22,063 bases of DNA from JAVBOV01 sp031550205 (GCA_031550205.1 JAVBOV010000069.1:1-22063); one strand, 5' to 3'; shown: positions 14,724 through 21,723, counted from the first letter of the stretch. Made by a program: numbers and translations. The notes: generated by a model from the letters alone, not told the origin.

Positions 14724-16346
14724 ATGAGTAAAACAGTAAAGAAAAAAGTAGAGATAAAGAAGGTTGTTGTCAAAAAAAACAGCAATAATCCAAAATCAAA
14801 AATTTCTAAAAAACAGGTCAGCCGGGCGAAGCCCGATGACTACGGAACGTCATTCTCGGAGTTAGCGGGAGCGAAGTCGACTGCTAAACCCGGGAACCAA
14901 AATCAAAAATCAATTGGCTTTGTAAGCCAGGTAATGGGCGCAGTGGTTGACGTCAGGTTTGAAAATATCAAAGACCTTCCGGAAATTTTAACCGCTCTGG
15001 AGTGCAATAATCACGGCCACAAGCTGGTTTTGGAAGTTGCGCAGCATCTTGGCGAGAACATGGTCAGAACCATTGCCATGGACACTACCGACGGTTTGGT
15101 CAGAGGTCTGCCAGTGGTCAACACCGGCCAGCCGATCAAAGTTCCGGTAGGCAAGGGTTTATTGGGGCGCATTGTTAACGTAATTGGAGAACCGGTTGAT
15201 GAAAGAGGCGCGGTAGATGCCAAAACCTATTTCCCGATTCACCGTCCGGCGCCAAGCTTCGTAGACCAATCCACCAGCACCGAAATTTTCACCACCGGCA
15301 TCAAGGTAATTGACCTTTTGGAACCATACGCCAAGGGCGGCAAAATCGGCCTGTTCGGCGGCGCCGGCGTAGGCAAAACTGTTTTGATTATGGAGCTGAT
15401 TAACAACGTGGTAAAAGGCCACGGCGGCTATTCTGTGTTTGCCGGCGTGGGTGAAAGAACCCGTGAAGGCAATGACCTTTATCATGAAATGATTGAATCC
15501 GGAGTAATCGACCTCAAAGGCAAAAACTCCAAAACCGTGCTGGTATACGGCCAGATGAACGAACCTCCCGGTGCACGCGCCCGTGTGGCTCTATCGGGCT
15601 TGACTCAGGCTGAATATTTCCGCGACGTTGAACACCAAGACGTAATGTTCTTTGTTGACAATATCTTCCGCTTTACTCAGGCCGGTTCAGAGGTTTCGGC
15701 GCTGCTTGGCCGCATTCCTTCTGCCGTGGGATACCAGCCGACTTTAGGCACCGACATGGGCGCCATGCAGGAGCGCATTACCTCCACCAAAGACGGTTCC
15801 ATTACCTCTGTGCAGGCCATTTATGTTCCGGCCGACGACTTAACCGACCCGGCTCCGGCCACCACCTTTTCACACTTGGACGCCACCACCGTGTTGTCTC
15901 GTGCCATTTCAGAGCTTGGCATTTATCCGGCCGTTGACCCGCTCGATTCCACCAGCCGAATTTTGGACCCGATAATTGTTGGTGAAGAGCATTACACCGT
16001 GGCTCGTCAGGTGCAGGAAGTTTTGCAAAAATATAAATCTCTGCAAGACATCATCGCCATTTTGGGCATGGATGAATTGAGTGAGGAAGATAAGCAAACC
16101 GTTTATCGCGCCCGCAAAATTCAAAAGTTCCTGTCTCAGCCTTTCCACGCGGCTGAAGTGTTCACCGGAACTCCGGGCGTATATGTGAAGCTTGAAGACA
16201 CCATTAAGGGTTTCAAGGGCATTGTTGAGGGCAAATATGACCACATTCCCGAGCAGGCTTTTTACATGGTGGGAACAATAGAAGAAGTGTTGGCCAAAGC
16301 CAAAACTCTGGCCCCTGAAGAAAACCGCAAAGAAGAGAAAAAATAA
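14724..16346 (+). CDS. atpD: F1 ATP synthase beta subunit with repeat-built N-terminal extension
   Basis: Catalytic subunit of F1. The conserved protein starts only at about residue 63 (SIGFVSQVMGAVVDVRF); Walker A is GGAGVGKT (212-219), with GERTREGNDL and the SALLGRIPSAVGYQPTL region after it. The total of 540 aa compares with roughly 470-520 in relatives. The start is firm: TTAGGAG lies 6 nt before ATG 14724, with no better internal start. Residues 1-20 are Lys/Val-rich, 21-29 (NNPKSKISK) and 57-62 (GNQNQK) come from AATCCAAAATC microrepeats, and about 31-57 from two palindromic elements. Some alphaproteobacteria have a low-complexity extension here, so insertions may be tolerated. It is followed directly by atpC. 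Confidence 0.97.
   Translation: MSKTVKKKVEIKKVVVKKNSNNPKSKISKKQVSRAKPDDYGTSFSELAGAKSTAKPGNQNQKSIGFVSQVMGAVVDVRFENIKDLPEILTALECNNHGHKLVLEVAQHLGENMVRTIAMDTTDGLVRGLPVVNTGQPIKVPVGKGLLGRIVNVIGEPVDERGAVDAKTYFPIHRPAPSFVDQSTSTEIFTTGIKVIDLLEPYAKGGKIGLFGGAGVGKTVLIMELINNVVKGHGGYSVFAGVGERTREGNDLYHEMIESGVIDLKGKNSKTVLVYGQMNEPPGARARVALSGLTQAEYFRDVEHQDVMFFVDNIFRFTQAGSEVSALLGRIPSAVGYQPTLGTDMGAMQERITSTKDGSITSVQAIYVPADDLTDPAPATTFSHLDATTVLSRAISELGIYPAVDPLDSTSRILDPIIVGEEHYTVARQVQEVLQKYKSLQDIIAILGMDELSEEDKQTVYRARKIQKFLSQPFHAAEVFTGTPGVYVKLEDTIKGFKGIVEGKYDHIPEQAFYMVGTIEEVLAKAKTLAPEENRKEEKK
14787..14912 (+). repeat. Cluster of palindromic and microrepeats inside atpD
   Basis: In order: an AATCCAAAATC microrepeat (14787-14805); a hairpin GTCA..CGGGC-GAA-GCCCG..TGAC (14817-14840); a larger palindrome with 14-nt arms 14853-14866 and 14883-14896 that match at 11 of 14 positions, preceded by CGTCA and holding AGTCGACT; and a second microrepeat AACCAAAATCAAAAATC (14896-14912). 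All are in frame without stops. Confidence 0.85.
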
Positions 16347-16718
16347 ATGGTAAAAGAGATTATATTCAGAATATCTCGTCCTTATAAAATCACGCGAACC
16401 ACAACGGTTGCCAAGGTTGTGGTTCCGGCTGTCGGCGGCAATTTCACCGTTATTCCCGGCCGCGCCCCGACGCTTCTTTTGCTGACAAACGGCGTGGTGC
16501 AGCTTTTGGATTTTAATAACAAGGTCTTAGAGCGCTATTTCATCAAAGGCGGCGTTGCCGACATCGCCCGCGACCGCTGCGCGGTTTCTGCTGAAAAAGT
16601 AACCGAATTTGACGAGATTGACCTGGAAAAAGCTAAAGCAAAAAAAGAAGAAGCCCGCCACCAAGAAGACAAAGACTATTACCAAATGATAACTGATTAT
16701 TTGAACCAGAATAAATAA
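16347..16718 (+). CDS. atpC: F1 ATP synthase epsilon subunit
   Basis: Rotor-associated regulatory subunit. The 123-aa protein shows the beta-sandwich domain with GNFTVIPGRAPTLLLLTNGVVQL (typical GxFxVLPxHAPxxxxLxxGVV) and FIKGGVADI. The short charged C-terminal tail (LEKAKAKKEEARHQED) stands in for the two-helix domain, which is reduced as in many alphaproteobacteria. ATG follows the atpD stop with no gap. It is the last gene of the operon. Confidence 0.93.
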   Translation: MVKEIIFRISRPYKITRTTTVAKVVVPAVGGNFTVIPGRAPTLLLLTNGVVQLLDFNNKVLERYFIKGGVADIARDRCAVSAEKVTEFDEIDLEKAKAKKEEARHQEDKDYYQMITDYLNQNK

Positions 16719-16734
16719 CCCAAAGCCCTCATCA

Positions 16735-16823
16735 TTGTCATACTCGGGCTCGACCCGAGTATCCAGGTCAATAAAATAGCCAATTTTCTTAACCTGGATT
16801 CCAGATCAAGTCTGGAATGACAA
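16735..16823. repeat. Cloverleaf-like palindromic repeat after atpC
   Basis: Closing arms TTGTCAT (16735-16741) and ATGACAA (16817-16823) enclose three pairings: ATACTCGGG/CCCGAGTAT (16740-16748, 16754-16762), ATCCAGGT/ACCTGGAT (16761-16768, 16792-16799) and ATTCCAGA/TCTGGAAT (16798-16805, 16811-16818). Pair ends overlap by one or two bases. It lies in the 3' untranslated part of the atp operon. Confidence 0.85.
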
Positions 16824-16838
16824 GGATATATGTTTAAC

Positions 16839-16870
16839 AAAAAAGCCGCTCTCCCGAGCGGCCTTTTTTT
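16839..16870 (+). terminator. Intrinsic terminator of the atp operon
   Basis: Arms GCCGCTC (16845-16851) and GAGCGGC (16856-16862) around TCCC, followed by C and seven T. It lies 120 bp after atpC, beyond the cloverleaf repeat. An A-run on the left would allow action on the minus strand as well. Confidence 0.88.
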
Positions 16871-16876
16871 AAAAAA

Positions 16877-16914
16877 CGTCATTGCGAGCCCTTCAGGGCG
16901 TGGCAATCTCAGCC
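16877..16914. repeat. CGTCATTGCGAG repeat with CCCTTCAGGG core
   Basis: CGTCATTGCGAGCCCTTCAG then GGCGTGGCAATCTCAGC. The ends match the copies around the GIY-YIG gene, but the middle hairpin (GCCCTTCAGGGC) is different. Confidence 0.7.
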
Positions 16915-16917
16915 GAA

Positions 16918-17151
16918 TCAATAAAACTCAATCCTCATCTTCTTATTATAAAGCGCTGCCAGCTTATTAATCAAACTGACATCGCGGTCATATCCCATTT
17001 CCAAACGATATATGGTCAATTCATCGAGCCTCGTATGCTCCGCCACTTCCTTAACGCTCAAGTTAGCGTTAACTCTAAACGCCCGCAAATCTTTGGCAAA
17101 AGAATGGCGAAAAGCCTCCAAATTTATCCTAATTTCTTTAGCATTTAACAT
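16918..17151 (-). CDS. Small XRE-type helix-turn-helix regulator (77 aa)
   Basis: The protein is almost entirely one Cro/CI-type HTH domain: LRAFRVNANLSVKEVAEHTR (about 22-41) then DELTIYRLEMGYDRDVSLINKLAALY. SVKEVAEHTRLDELTIYRLEMG has the helix-turn-helix pattern. ATG 17151 has GGGAG about 8 nt upstream. There is no other domain, so the ligand and targets are unknown. Nearest candidate targets are its own promoter, the small RNA gene upstream (17276-17434) and the 24-bp palindrome at 17494-17517. The stop lies at the edge of a palindromic repeat. A partner toxin gene was not found. Confidence 0.82.
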   Translation of the reverse strand: MLNAKEIRINLEAFRHSFAKDLRAFRVNANLSVKEVAEHTRLDELTIYRLEMGYDRDVSLINKLAALYNKKMRIEFY

Positions 17152-17186
17152 TATTCAAACTCCCAAGTTTTGTAAATCTTCCATCC

Positions 17187-17257
17187 TCGTCATCCTGACC
17201 CTAGAGCGTAGCGAAGGGGAAGGATCCATGGATTCTTCGTTGCACTCAGAATGACGA
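17187..17257. repeat. Palindromic repeat ending TCGTCAT/ATGACGA
   Basis: Inverted ends TCGTCATCCTGA (17187-17198) and TCAGAATGACGA (17246-17257) match at 11 of 12 positions. Inside lie AGAGCGTAGCGAAGG and ATCCATGGAT. It is a longer relative of the 11560-11592 element and lies upstream of the HTH gene. Confidence 0.8.
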
Positions 17258-17275
17258 CATGGAATTATCTTTAGT

Positions 17276-17310
17276 TAAAACAAAACCACCTTTGAAAAAA
17301 TCAAAGGTGG
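17276..17310 (-). terminator. Intrinsic terminator of the small RNA
   Basis: Perfect 10-bp arms CCACCTTTGA (17286-17295) and TCAAAGGTGG (17301-17310). Only the minus strand has the T-rich tail (TTTTGTTTT), which sets the direction. The inner GGTGG also belongs to the proposed closing stem of the RNA, so the two folds compete. Confidence 0.8.
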
Positions 17311-17434
17311 GGAGTTCGTAACTGTTCAAACACAGTCCGGGGTATTTGTCATAGACTTATTTCCCCAGCTCCCCGATAGGAGAGTTGTTTGTTTGAAGGA
17401 GCCACGACACTCCATCGGCAGAACACCCGCCGAC
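17276..17434 (-). ncRNA. ssrS: Structured small RNA gene, possibly 6S RNA
   Basis: No protein frame fits here, but a complete RNA unit is visible on the minus strand: promoter at 17441-17468, dense pairing, and a strong terminator at the 3' end, about 159 nt in all. Possible folds include a closing stem between 17421-17431 (GGCGGGTGTTC on the minus strand) and 17306-17317 (GAACTCCCCACC), a 3'-side hairpin ACTGT..ACAGT (plus 17321-17336), and an apical hairpin CTCTCC-TATC-GGGGAG (17366-17381 region). A long rod with a central bubble and a 3'-side hairpin resembles 6S RNA, the RNA polymerase-binding regulator, and the size fits. The identity is a guess from shape; no sequence search was done. 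Confidence 0.5.
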
Positions 17435-17440
17435 AAGCAA

Positions 17441-17468
17441 ATACTAACCCAAAAACATAAAATTGCAA
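17441..17468 (-). promoter_or_regulatory. Sigma70-like promoter of the small RNA
   Basis: On the minus strand TTGCAA (17463-17468) and TAGTAT (17441-17446) with a 16-bp spacer place the RNA 5' end near 17434. Confidence 0.5.
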
Positions 17469-17493
17469 ATACAATTATTTGAACATAAAAAAT

Positions 17494-17517
17494 TTACGCA
17501 CTATCGATAGTGCGTAA
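17494..17517. promoter_or_regulatory. 24-bp perfect palindrome, possible operator
   Basis: TTACGCACTATC (17494-17505) is followed by its exact reverse complement with no spacer. The centre is ATCGAT. It lies 26 bp upstream of the -35 box of the small RNA. It has no T-run and no second copy in the window. A binding site for a dimeric regulator is possible; the role is unknown. Confidence 0.5.
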
Positions 17518-17529
17518 TTAAGTCTTCAA

Positions 17530-17598
17530 CCACTTTTCACTTTTCACCATTCGCTCTTCACTGACTACCGACTACTGACTACCGACTACCGACTACCG
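17530..17598. repeat. TTTCACTTTTCAC run and GACTACC tandem repeat
   Basis: CCACTTTTCACTTTTCACC is followed by about five copies of GACTAC(C/T), a 7-bp unit (17562-17598). The same two motif types occur near 4092 and 9329. Apart from the repeats, the small RNA and the palindrome, 17152-17643 has no gene that I can see. Confidence 0.8.
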
Positions 17599-17629
17599 AA
17601 AAAAGCCGCTCTTTCGAACGGCTTTTTTT
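17599..17629 (-). terminator. Intrinsic terminator of the fadL-type gene
   Basis: On the minus strand GCCGTTC (17616-17622) and GAGCGGC (17605-17611) pair around a GAAA tetraloop, with one U-G pair, followed by six T. The plus-strand version would have a C-A mismatch, so the minus direction is favoured. Confidence 0.82.
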
Positions 17630-17643
17630 AAACCATAACTTAA

Positions 17644-18906
17644 TTAAAAGTTATAATTCATACCCAAACCAACCAGATGGATGGATGTTTCATAATCAGC
17701 AGAGAAGCTTCCTTTTGCTCCTTGATCCGGTCCTGCCAAAACGCCTTTAGCTTTCTGACCGTAAATATAAGTATATCCGGCATTGAAAGTAATTCTGTCG
17801 TCATACTTATATTCGGCGCCCACGGAATACCAATATCTGTCGGTATCCGGTACGCGCGGCGTGCGATAATGCATGTTAACCGCAGCCTTATCATAAGCAA
17901 AACCGGTTCTGAGCTTCCATTGGTCGTCAACTTTGTAGTTGGCGCCGATGGAATAGAAAGTTGTATCTTTCCATTTCTCAACGGTGTTGCTGTCCAGACC
18001 TTTGTTGCCGTAAATTTGCAGTTCTTTGAAAGAAGACCAATAAGTGCGGTCAACTTCGGCCATTACTGCCCATTTATCATTAATGTCGTGATAAATACCC
18101 ATGTTCAAAGAAGCCGGAGTATCTAAGCGCGCATTAATGTCTTGATAAACAAGATTCATGCCTGGTCTTTCCGGAGAAAATTTAACCTTGCCCTTAAGCT
18201 TGTGGTTAACTTCACTGCGGTAAGCCACGCCGACTCTGGTTTGCGGAGTAAAATCATACATTGCGCCCAACACATAGCCGATATCAGTGGTGTCGCCTTT
18301 TAAAGATGCAGCGGTTTCCAGAGCCGGGTTTGGCAGAGCACTGTTCTTCAAACGCGCCTCAACGTGCTGAATCTGCATGCCTGCGGCCACAGCCAGTTCC
18401 GGAGTTGCCTGATAAGACATCATCGGCGTTAAGTTAATTGTCTTAACATCCGATGTTGTGCCGTGAAATCTGCCGACCCAGTCCGCATCATATTTGGTAA
18501 TCAAACCGAACGGAGTGGTCAAAGAGATTGCTCCTGTCCATTTATCGTCAAACTGATGAGAAACATAAGTGGCCGGAATAACGGCTTCGCTTATAATCTG
18601 TCCGTCATTATTTCTTCCGCTAATAGGTGCTCCGCCTAATGCTACAGGTGCCGTACCTGCGGCATTCTTAGCTTTTGAAACCGGCTTAAGATATGTGGCA
18701 TTAAAGTTAAAGTTATTTCCTTTATGCCTTGATATCGCGGCCGGGTTAAAGAAAGAATAAGAGATATCTTCGGCTCCGGCGGCTGCACCGGCCATAGCAT
18801 TACCCATGGCGGCTGCAGATTGTTCTCTTAAATAAAAGCCGGAAGCGTGCGCACTGGAACATGCAATAACTGTTCCAATTGCAGTTAGAGTTAATAGTTT
18901 TTTCAT
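17644..18906 (-). CDS. fadL: FadL/OmpP1-family outer-membrane transporter
   Basis: Outer-membrane beta-barrel for hydrophobic compounds, typically long-chain fatty acids. Of 420 aa, residues 1-21 are a signal peptide (cleavage after AHA). The mature start SGFYLREQSAAAMGNAMAGA, then EDISYSFFNPAAISR (NPAA at 54-57), is the FadL hatch signature. The rest alternates short strands, with many Tyr/Trp, and the protein ends in Phe (LGMNYNF), as barrel proteins recognised by BamA do. Fatty acids are the likely substrate because the divergent neighbour is an acyl-ACP synthetase/acyltransferase, but FadL homologues can carry aromatics too. It has its own promoter, a structured leader and a terminator. 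Confidence 0.88.
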   Translation of the reverse strand: MKKLLTLTAIGTVIACSSAHASGFYLREQSAAAMGNAMAGAAAGAEDISYSFFNPAAISRHKGNNFNFNATYLKPVSKAKNAAGTAPVALGGAPISGRNNDGQIISEAVIPATYVSHQFDDKWTGAISLTTPFGLITKYDADWVGRFHGTTSDVKTINLTPMMSYQATPELAVAAGMQIQHVEARLKNSALPNPALETAASLKGDTTDIGYVLGAMYDFTPQTRVGVAYRSEVNHKLKGKVKFSPERPGMNLVYQDINARLDTPASLNMGIYHDINDKWAVMAEVDRTYWSSFKELQIYGNKGLDSNTVEKWKDTTFYSIGANYKVDDQWKLRTGFAYDKAAVNMHYRTPRVPDTDRYWYSVGAEYKYDDRITFNAGYTYIYGQKAKGVLAGPDQGAKGSFSADYETSIHLVGLGMNYNF

Positions 18907-18961
18907 GTAAATCTTCTTTAAAGTTAATCCAATATTTGGTGTAGAATCAAAAAATTAACTT

Positions 18962-18989
18962 TAGGGATCGTCCCCATCCGGTGGCCCTA
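18962..18989 (-). promoter_or_regulatory. Hairpin in the fadL leader
   Basis: On the minus strand TAGGG (18985-18989) pairs with CCCTA (18962-18966); inside, CCA and TGG can pair around CCGGA. It is in the roughly 90-nt leader, about 55 nt before ATG, and is far more GC-rich than its surroundings. I cannot match it to a known riboswitch. Confidence 0.45.
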
Positions 18990-19003
18990 CGCCAACATAA
19001 AAT

Positions 19004-19031
19004 CTTATAAGTGTATTTGCGCAAAAAGCAA
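19004..19031 (-). promoter_or_regulatory. Sigma70-like promoter of fadL
   Basis: On the minus strand TTGCTT (19026-19031) and TATAAG (19004-19009) are 16 bp apart. The predicted start, near 18997, gives a leader of about 90 nt. Confidence 0.5.
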
Positions 19032-19131
19032 GTTTTCATTTATCCCCTTGGGAAAAAATCAGAAAAAACAAGCTTTTTCAAACATTTAATCACACAATAT
19101 TACAAAATGTTACAATAAATCAATTTATTTC

Positions 19132-19160
19132 TTTACAAAAGAAAATATTTTATGTCTAAT
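19132..19160 (+). promoter_or_regulatory. Sigma70-like promoter of aas
   Basis: TTTACA (19132-19137) and TCTAAT (19155-19160), spacer 17 bp. It is divergent from the fadL promoter, about 100 bp away. The ribosome site AGGAG (19179-19183) follows. Confidence 0.5.
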
Positions 19161-19192
19161 AGCCCAAGTTTGAACTACAGGAGATTAGAGAC

Positions 19193-21367
19193 TTGAGAGA
19201 GTTTGTAAGATTTTGCTTAAGGTTTGCGCTGAGGTTTTTGAAAGCCAGCTGCACCATCCAGTTTGATGAGAAAGATTTGCCCCAAAGAGGCGTATATGTT
19301 TCAAATCACGTTTCCTATTTAGACCCCGTTTTGTTGTTTGCTTTTCTTCCCGGCAACCCGGTATTTGCCTTAAACGGCCACCTTTACCGCCGCCGCTGGA
19401 TACGCTTTTTAATGAAAACGGCAGATGTGGTTTTGTTTAACCCGATTGAACCCGGCGACATTAAAGATCTCATTGCCAAGGTAGACAGCAACCGCTTATG
19501 CGTTATCTTTGCCGAAGGCCGCATGACCCAAAACGGCGGCATGATGAAAATTTATGAAGCTCCCGGTCTGGTTGCCGATAAATCAGGCGCTCCGCTCATC
19601 CCGATCTGGATTTCCGGTCCGCAATACGGATATTTTTCCAAAACCAAAGGCAAGCTTCCGCATCGTCCGCTTCCCCGCATGAAAATAACCGTCGGCAAGC
19701 CGCGCAGCTTCAAGTTGAAGCAGGAATTGCGCCGCCAGCGCGACCACATTTCCAACGAAGTATATTTAATTCTGCGTGAAATGGGCTTTGATGCAATTTA
19801 TAACCCTAACATTTCTCTTTTTGCCCAGCTGATGAAAACCGCCAAGGTTCACTCCAAAAAAGGCTTTTTCAAGCGTCCGCTGGTTATTGAAGACATTCAA
19901 AGAAAGCCCGATTCCTATAAAAACTTAATCATTAAGTCTTTTGTTATCGGCCGTTATTTCAAAAAGCAGACCGTTCCCGGTGAAAATGTTGCCGTGCTGC
20001 TGCCCAATGTCATTGCCAACGTTTGCGTTTTCTTCGGCCTTTCCATGTATGAACGCATTCCGGTAATGCTGAACTTCTCTTCAGGCGTCAGAAGCATTCT
20101 TTCCATGTGCAAAACCGCCATGGTCAAAAGAATTATCACTTCTCATGCCTTCATCAAAAACGCCAATCTTGAAGACGTGCTTGAAGCCATTAAGAAAGAA
20201 GGCTACGAAGTTTTCTTTCTTGAAGATTTAAAAAACAAAATCAGCTTGTTTGAAAAAATCAGAGGGCTGATAAGTTATAAGCACAAATATGTTCCGCACC
20301 GCGACGGCGGAGATAAGCCCGCCGTAATTTTGTTTACCTCCGGTTCGGAAGGTGCGCCCAAAGGTGTGGTGCTGTCTCATGCCAACATCATCTCTAACAT
20401 TAAGCAGGTTTCCACCATTGAAACCCTTAACGTTACAGATGTTCAGTTCAACGCTCTGCCCATGTTTCACAGCTTTGGCTTAACCATCGGCACGCTGTTC
20501 CCGTTGTTTGAAGGCTGCAGACTTTTCTTATATCCGTCTCCGCTTCATTATCGCGTGGTTGCGGAGCTGGTTTATGAAATCGGCGCCACGGTCATGTTCG
20601 GAACCGATACTTTCTTCCGCGGTTACGGCAAAATTGCCCACCCGTTTGACTTCAACAACATCAGGCTTATTTTCTTGGGTGCGGAAGCCGTTAAGCAAGA
20701 TACCAGAAACATGTGGTCTGAGCGTTTCGGCATCAGACTTTTGGAAGCCTACGGCACCACTGAATGTTCTCCGGTTTTAACCGCCAACACCAGAGAGTTC
20801 AACCGTTTCGGCTCAATCGGCAAAATTTTGCCGGCCATTGACTATAAGGTTGTTCCTGTAGAAGGCATTGAAAAGGGCGGAGAGCTCTGGGTCAAAGGTC
20901 CCAATATCATGACCGGATACCTTCTGCCCGACAACCCCGGCGTTTTGGTTCCGCCCAAAGACGGCTGGTATAACACCGGCGACGTGGTTGAGGTTGATGA
21001 AATCGGCTTCATCTATATCAGAGACCGCATTAAGCGCTTTGCCAAAGTCGGCGGAGAAATGGTCTCCTTAAATGCCGTAGACACCATGGTCAGAGAAGCC
21101 TACAAGCTTATGGGCGAAGAATATGAATATGGCGTTGTTGCCGTTCCTCATGAAAGCAAAGGCGAGCAGGTTGTTTTGGTAACCAACAACCGTGATGTTA
21201 AGCAGGAAGTTTTGCTTGATTATATCAAACGCAACGGCATGTCGGAGCTTTATCTTCCTCGCATTATCATGTTCAGAGACGGTGCTCTTCCGGTTTTTGC
21301 CACCGGCAAAATGGACAACATCACTCTGAAAAAAGAGGTTCTGGAAGAACTGGCTAAAAACAATTAA
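19193..21367 (+). CDS. aas: Bifunctional lysophospholipid acyltransferase / acyl-ACP synthetase (Aas type)
   Basis: Activates fatty acids to acyl-ACP with ATP and transfers acyl groups to lysophospholipids at the inner membrane. The 724-aa length is close to E. coli Aas (719). The N-terminal PlsC-like domain (about 1-200) has NHVSYLD (38-44, His39 and Asp44 of the HX4D motif) and FAEGR (106-110). The C-terminal AMP-binding domain has FTSGSEGAPKG (381-391, P-loop-like), YGTTECSP, YNTGD, RDRIKRF and the late lysine region GKMDN. The start is TTG at 19193, supported by AGGAG 9 nt upstream and by MREFVRFCLRFALRF leading straight into the domain. It is divergent from fadL, which suggests joint fatty-acid uptake and use. 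Confidence 0.9.
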   Translation: MREFVRFCLRFALRFLKASCTIQFDEKDLPQRGVYVSNHVSYLDPVLLFAFLPGNPVFALNGHLYRRRWIRFLMKTADVVLFNPIEPGDIKDLIAKVDSNRLCVIFAEGRMTQNGGMMKIYEAPGLVADKSGAPLIPIWISGPQYGYFSKTKGKLPHRPLPRMKITVGKPRSFKLKQELRRQRDHISNEVYLILREMGFDAIYNPNISLFAQLMKTAKVHSKKGFFKRPLVIEDIQRKPDSYKNLIIKSFVIGRYFKKQTVPGENVAVLLPNVIANVCVFFGLSMYERIPVMLNFSSGVRSILSMCKTAMVKRIITSHAFIKNANLEDVLEAIKKEGYEVFFLEDLKNKISLFEKIRGLISYKHKYVPHRDGGDKPAVILFTSGSEGAPKGVVLSHANIISNIKQVSTIETLNVTDVQFNALPMFHSFGLTIGTLFPLFEGCRLFLYPSPLHYRVVAELVYEIGATVMFGTDTFFRGYGKIAHPFDFNNIRLIFLGAEAVKQDTRNMWSERFGIRLLEAYGTTECSPVLTANTREFNRFGSIGKILPAIDYKVVPVEGIEKGGELWVKGPNIMTGYLLPDNPGVLVPPKDGWYNTGDVVEVDEIGFIYIRDRIKRFAKVGGEMVSLNAVDTMVREAYKLMGEEYEYGVVAVPHESKGEQVVLVTNNRDVKQEVLLDYIKRNGMSELYLPRIIMFRDGALPVFATGKMDNITLKKEVLEELAKNN

Positions 21368-21378
21368 ACTCCAATATT

Positions 21379-21411
21379 CCTCCCCTTTTAAGGGGAGGTT
21401 AGGTGGGGTCA
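21379..21411. repeat. CCTCCCC palindromic repeat after aas
   Basis: The 20-bp palindrome CCTCCCCTTTTAAGGGGAGG (21379-21398) is followed by TTAGGTGGGGTC. It is the same element as at 14662-14707 and related to the one inside priA. Confidence 0.82.
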
Positions 21412-21437
21412 AATTTAACCAAATTATTTTTAATATT

Positions 21438-21722
21438 ATGAACATAAAACCGATTGAACAATTTGCCGAATGGGAAGCAATGCAGTACATTAACACGTTC
21501 TGGGTTAGAAACCATGAAAGCAAACAAATGCAAATTGCCAGATATTATGTCTGCAAACGCTTGCATGAAATTTGGCACGAAAAGTGCAGATATCCCGGTT
21601 TCTGGAAAAAAGCCAAAAGAGACTTGGATTTTTATGCCAAAAGAGAAAGCAAAGATCTGGCCGAATACGGCATAGACCTGCTTAAAGCCCAACTGCTCCT
21701 CAAAGAGGTAGAAAGTTTATGA
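21438..21722 (+). CDS. Hypothetical 94-aa protein
   Basis: I do not recognise it. It is a mostly helical, charged cytoplasmic protein with no signal or membrane segment, rich in Lys, Glu and aromatic residues (QIARYYVCKRLHEIWHEKC, then DLDFYAKRESKDLAEYGIDL). No clear ribosome site precedes ATG 21438 (the upstream is AT-rich), which lowers confidence in the start. The repeat at 21379 separates it from aas on the same strand, and a terminator follows immediately, so it may be the last gene of the aas transcript. Confidence 0.65.
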   Translation: MNIKPIEQFAEWEAMQYINTFWVRNHESKQMQIARYYVCKRLHEIWHEKCRYPGFWKKAKRDLDFYAKRESKDLAEYGIDLLKAQLLLKEVESL

Positions 21723-21723
21723 A

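Noticed and set aside
15159..15485. Minus-strand frames inside atpD and other atp genes
   Set aside because: Shadow frames of highly conserved coding sequence.
16918..17151. Antitoxin of a toxin-antitoxin pair
   Set aside because: No adjacent toxin frame with a ribosome site was found; the neighbours are repeats and an RNA gene.
17562..17598. CRISPR-like array
   Set aside because: The units are 7 bp with no spacers, and there are no cas genes.
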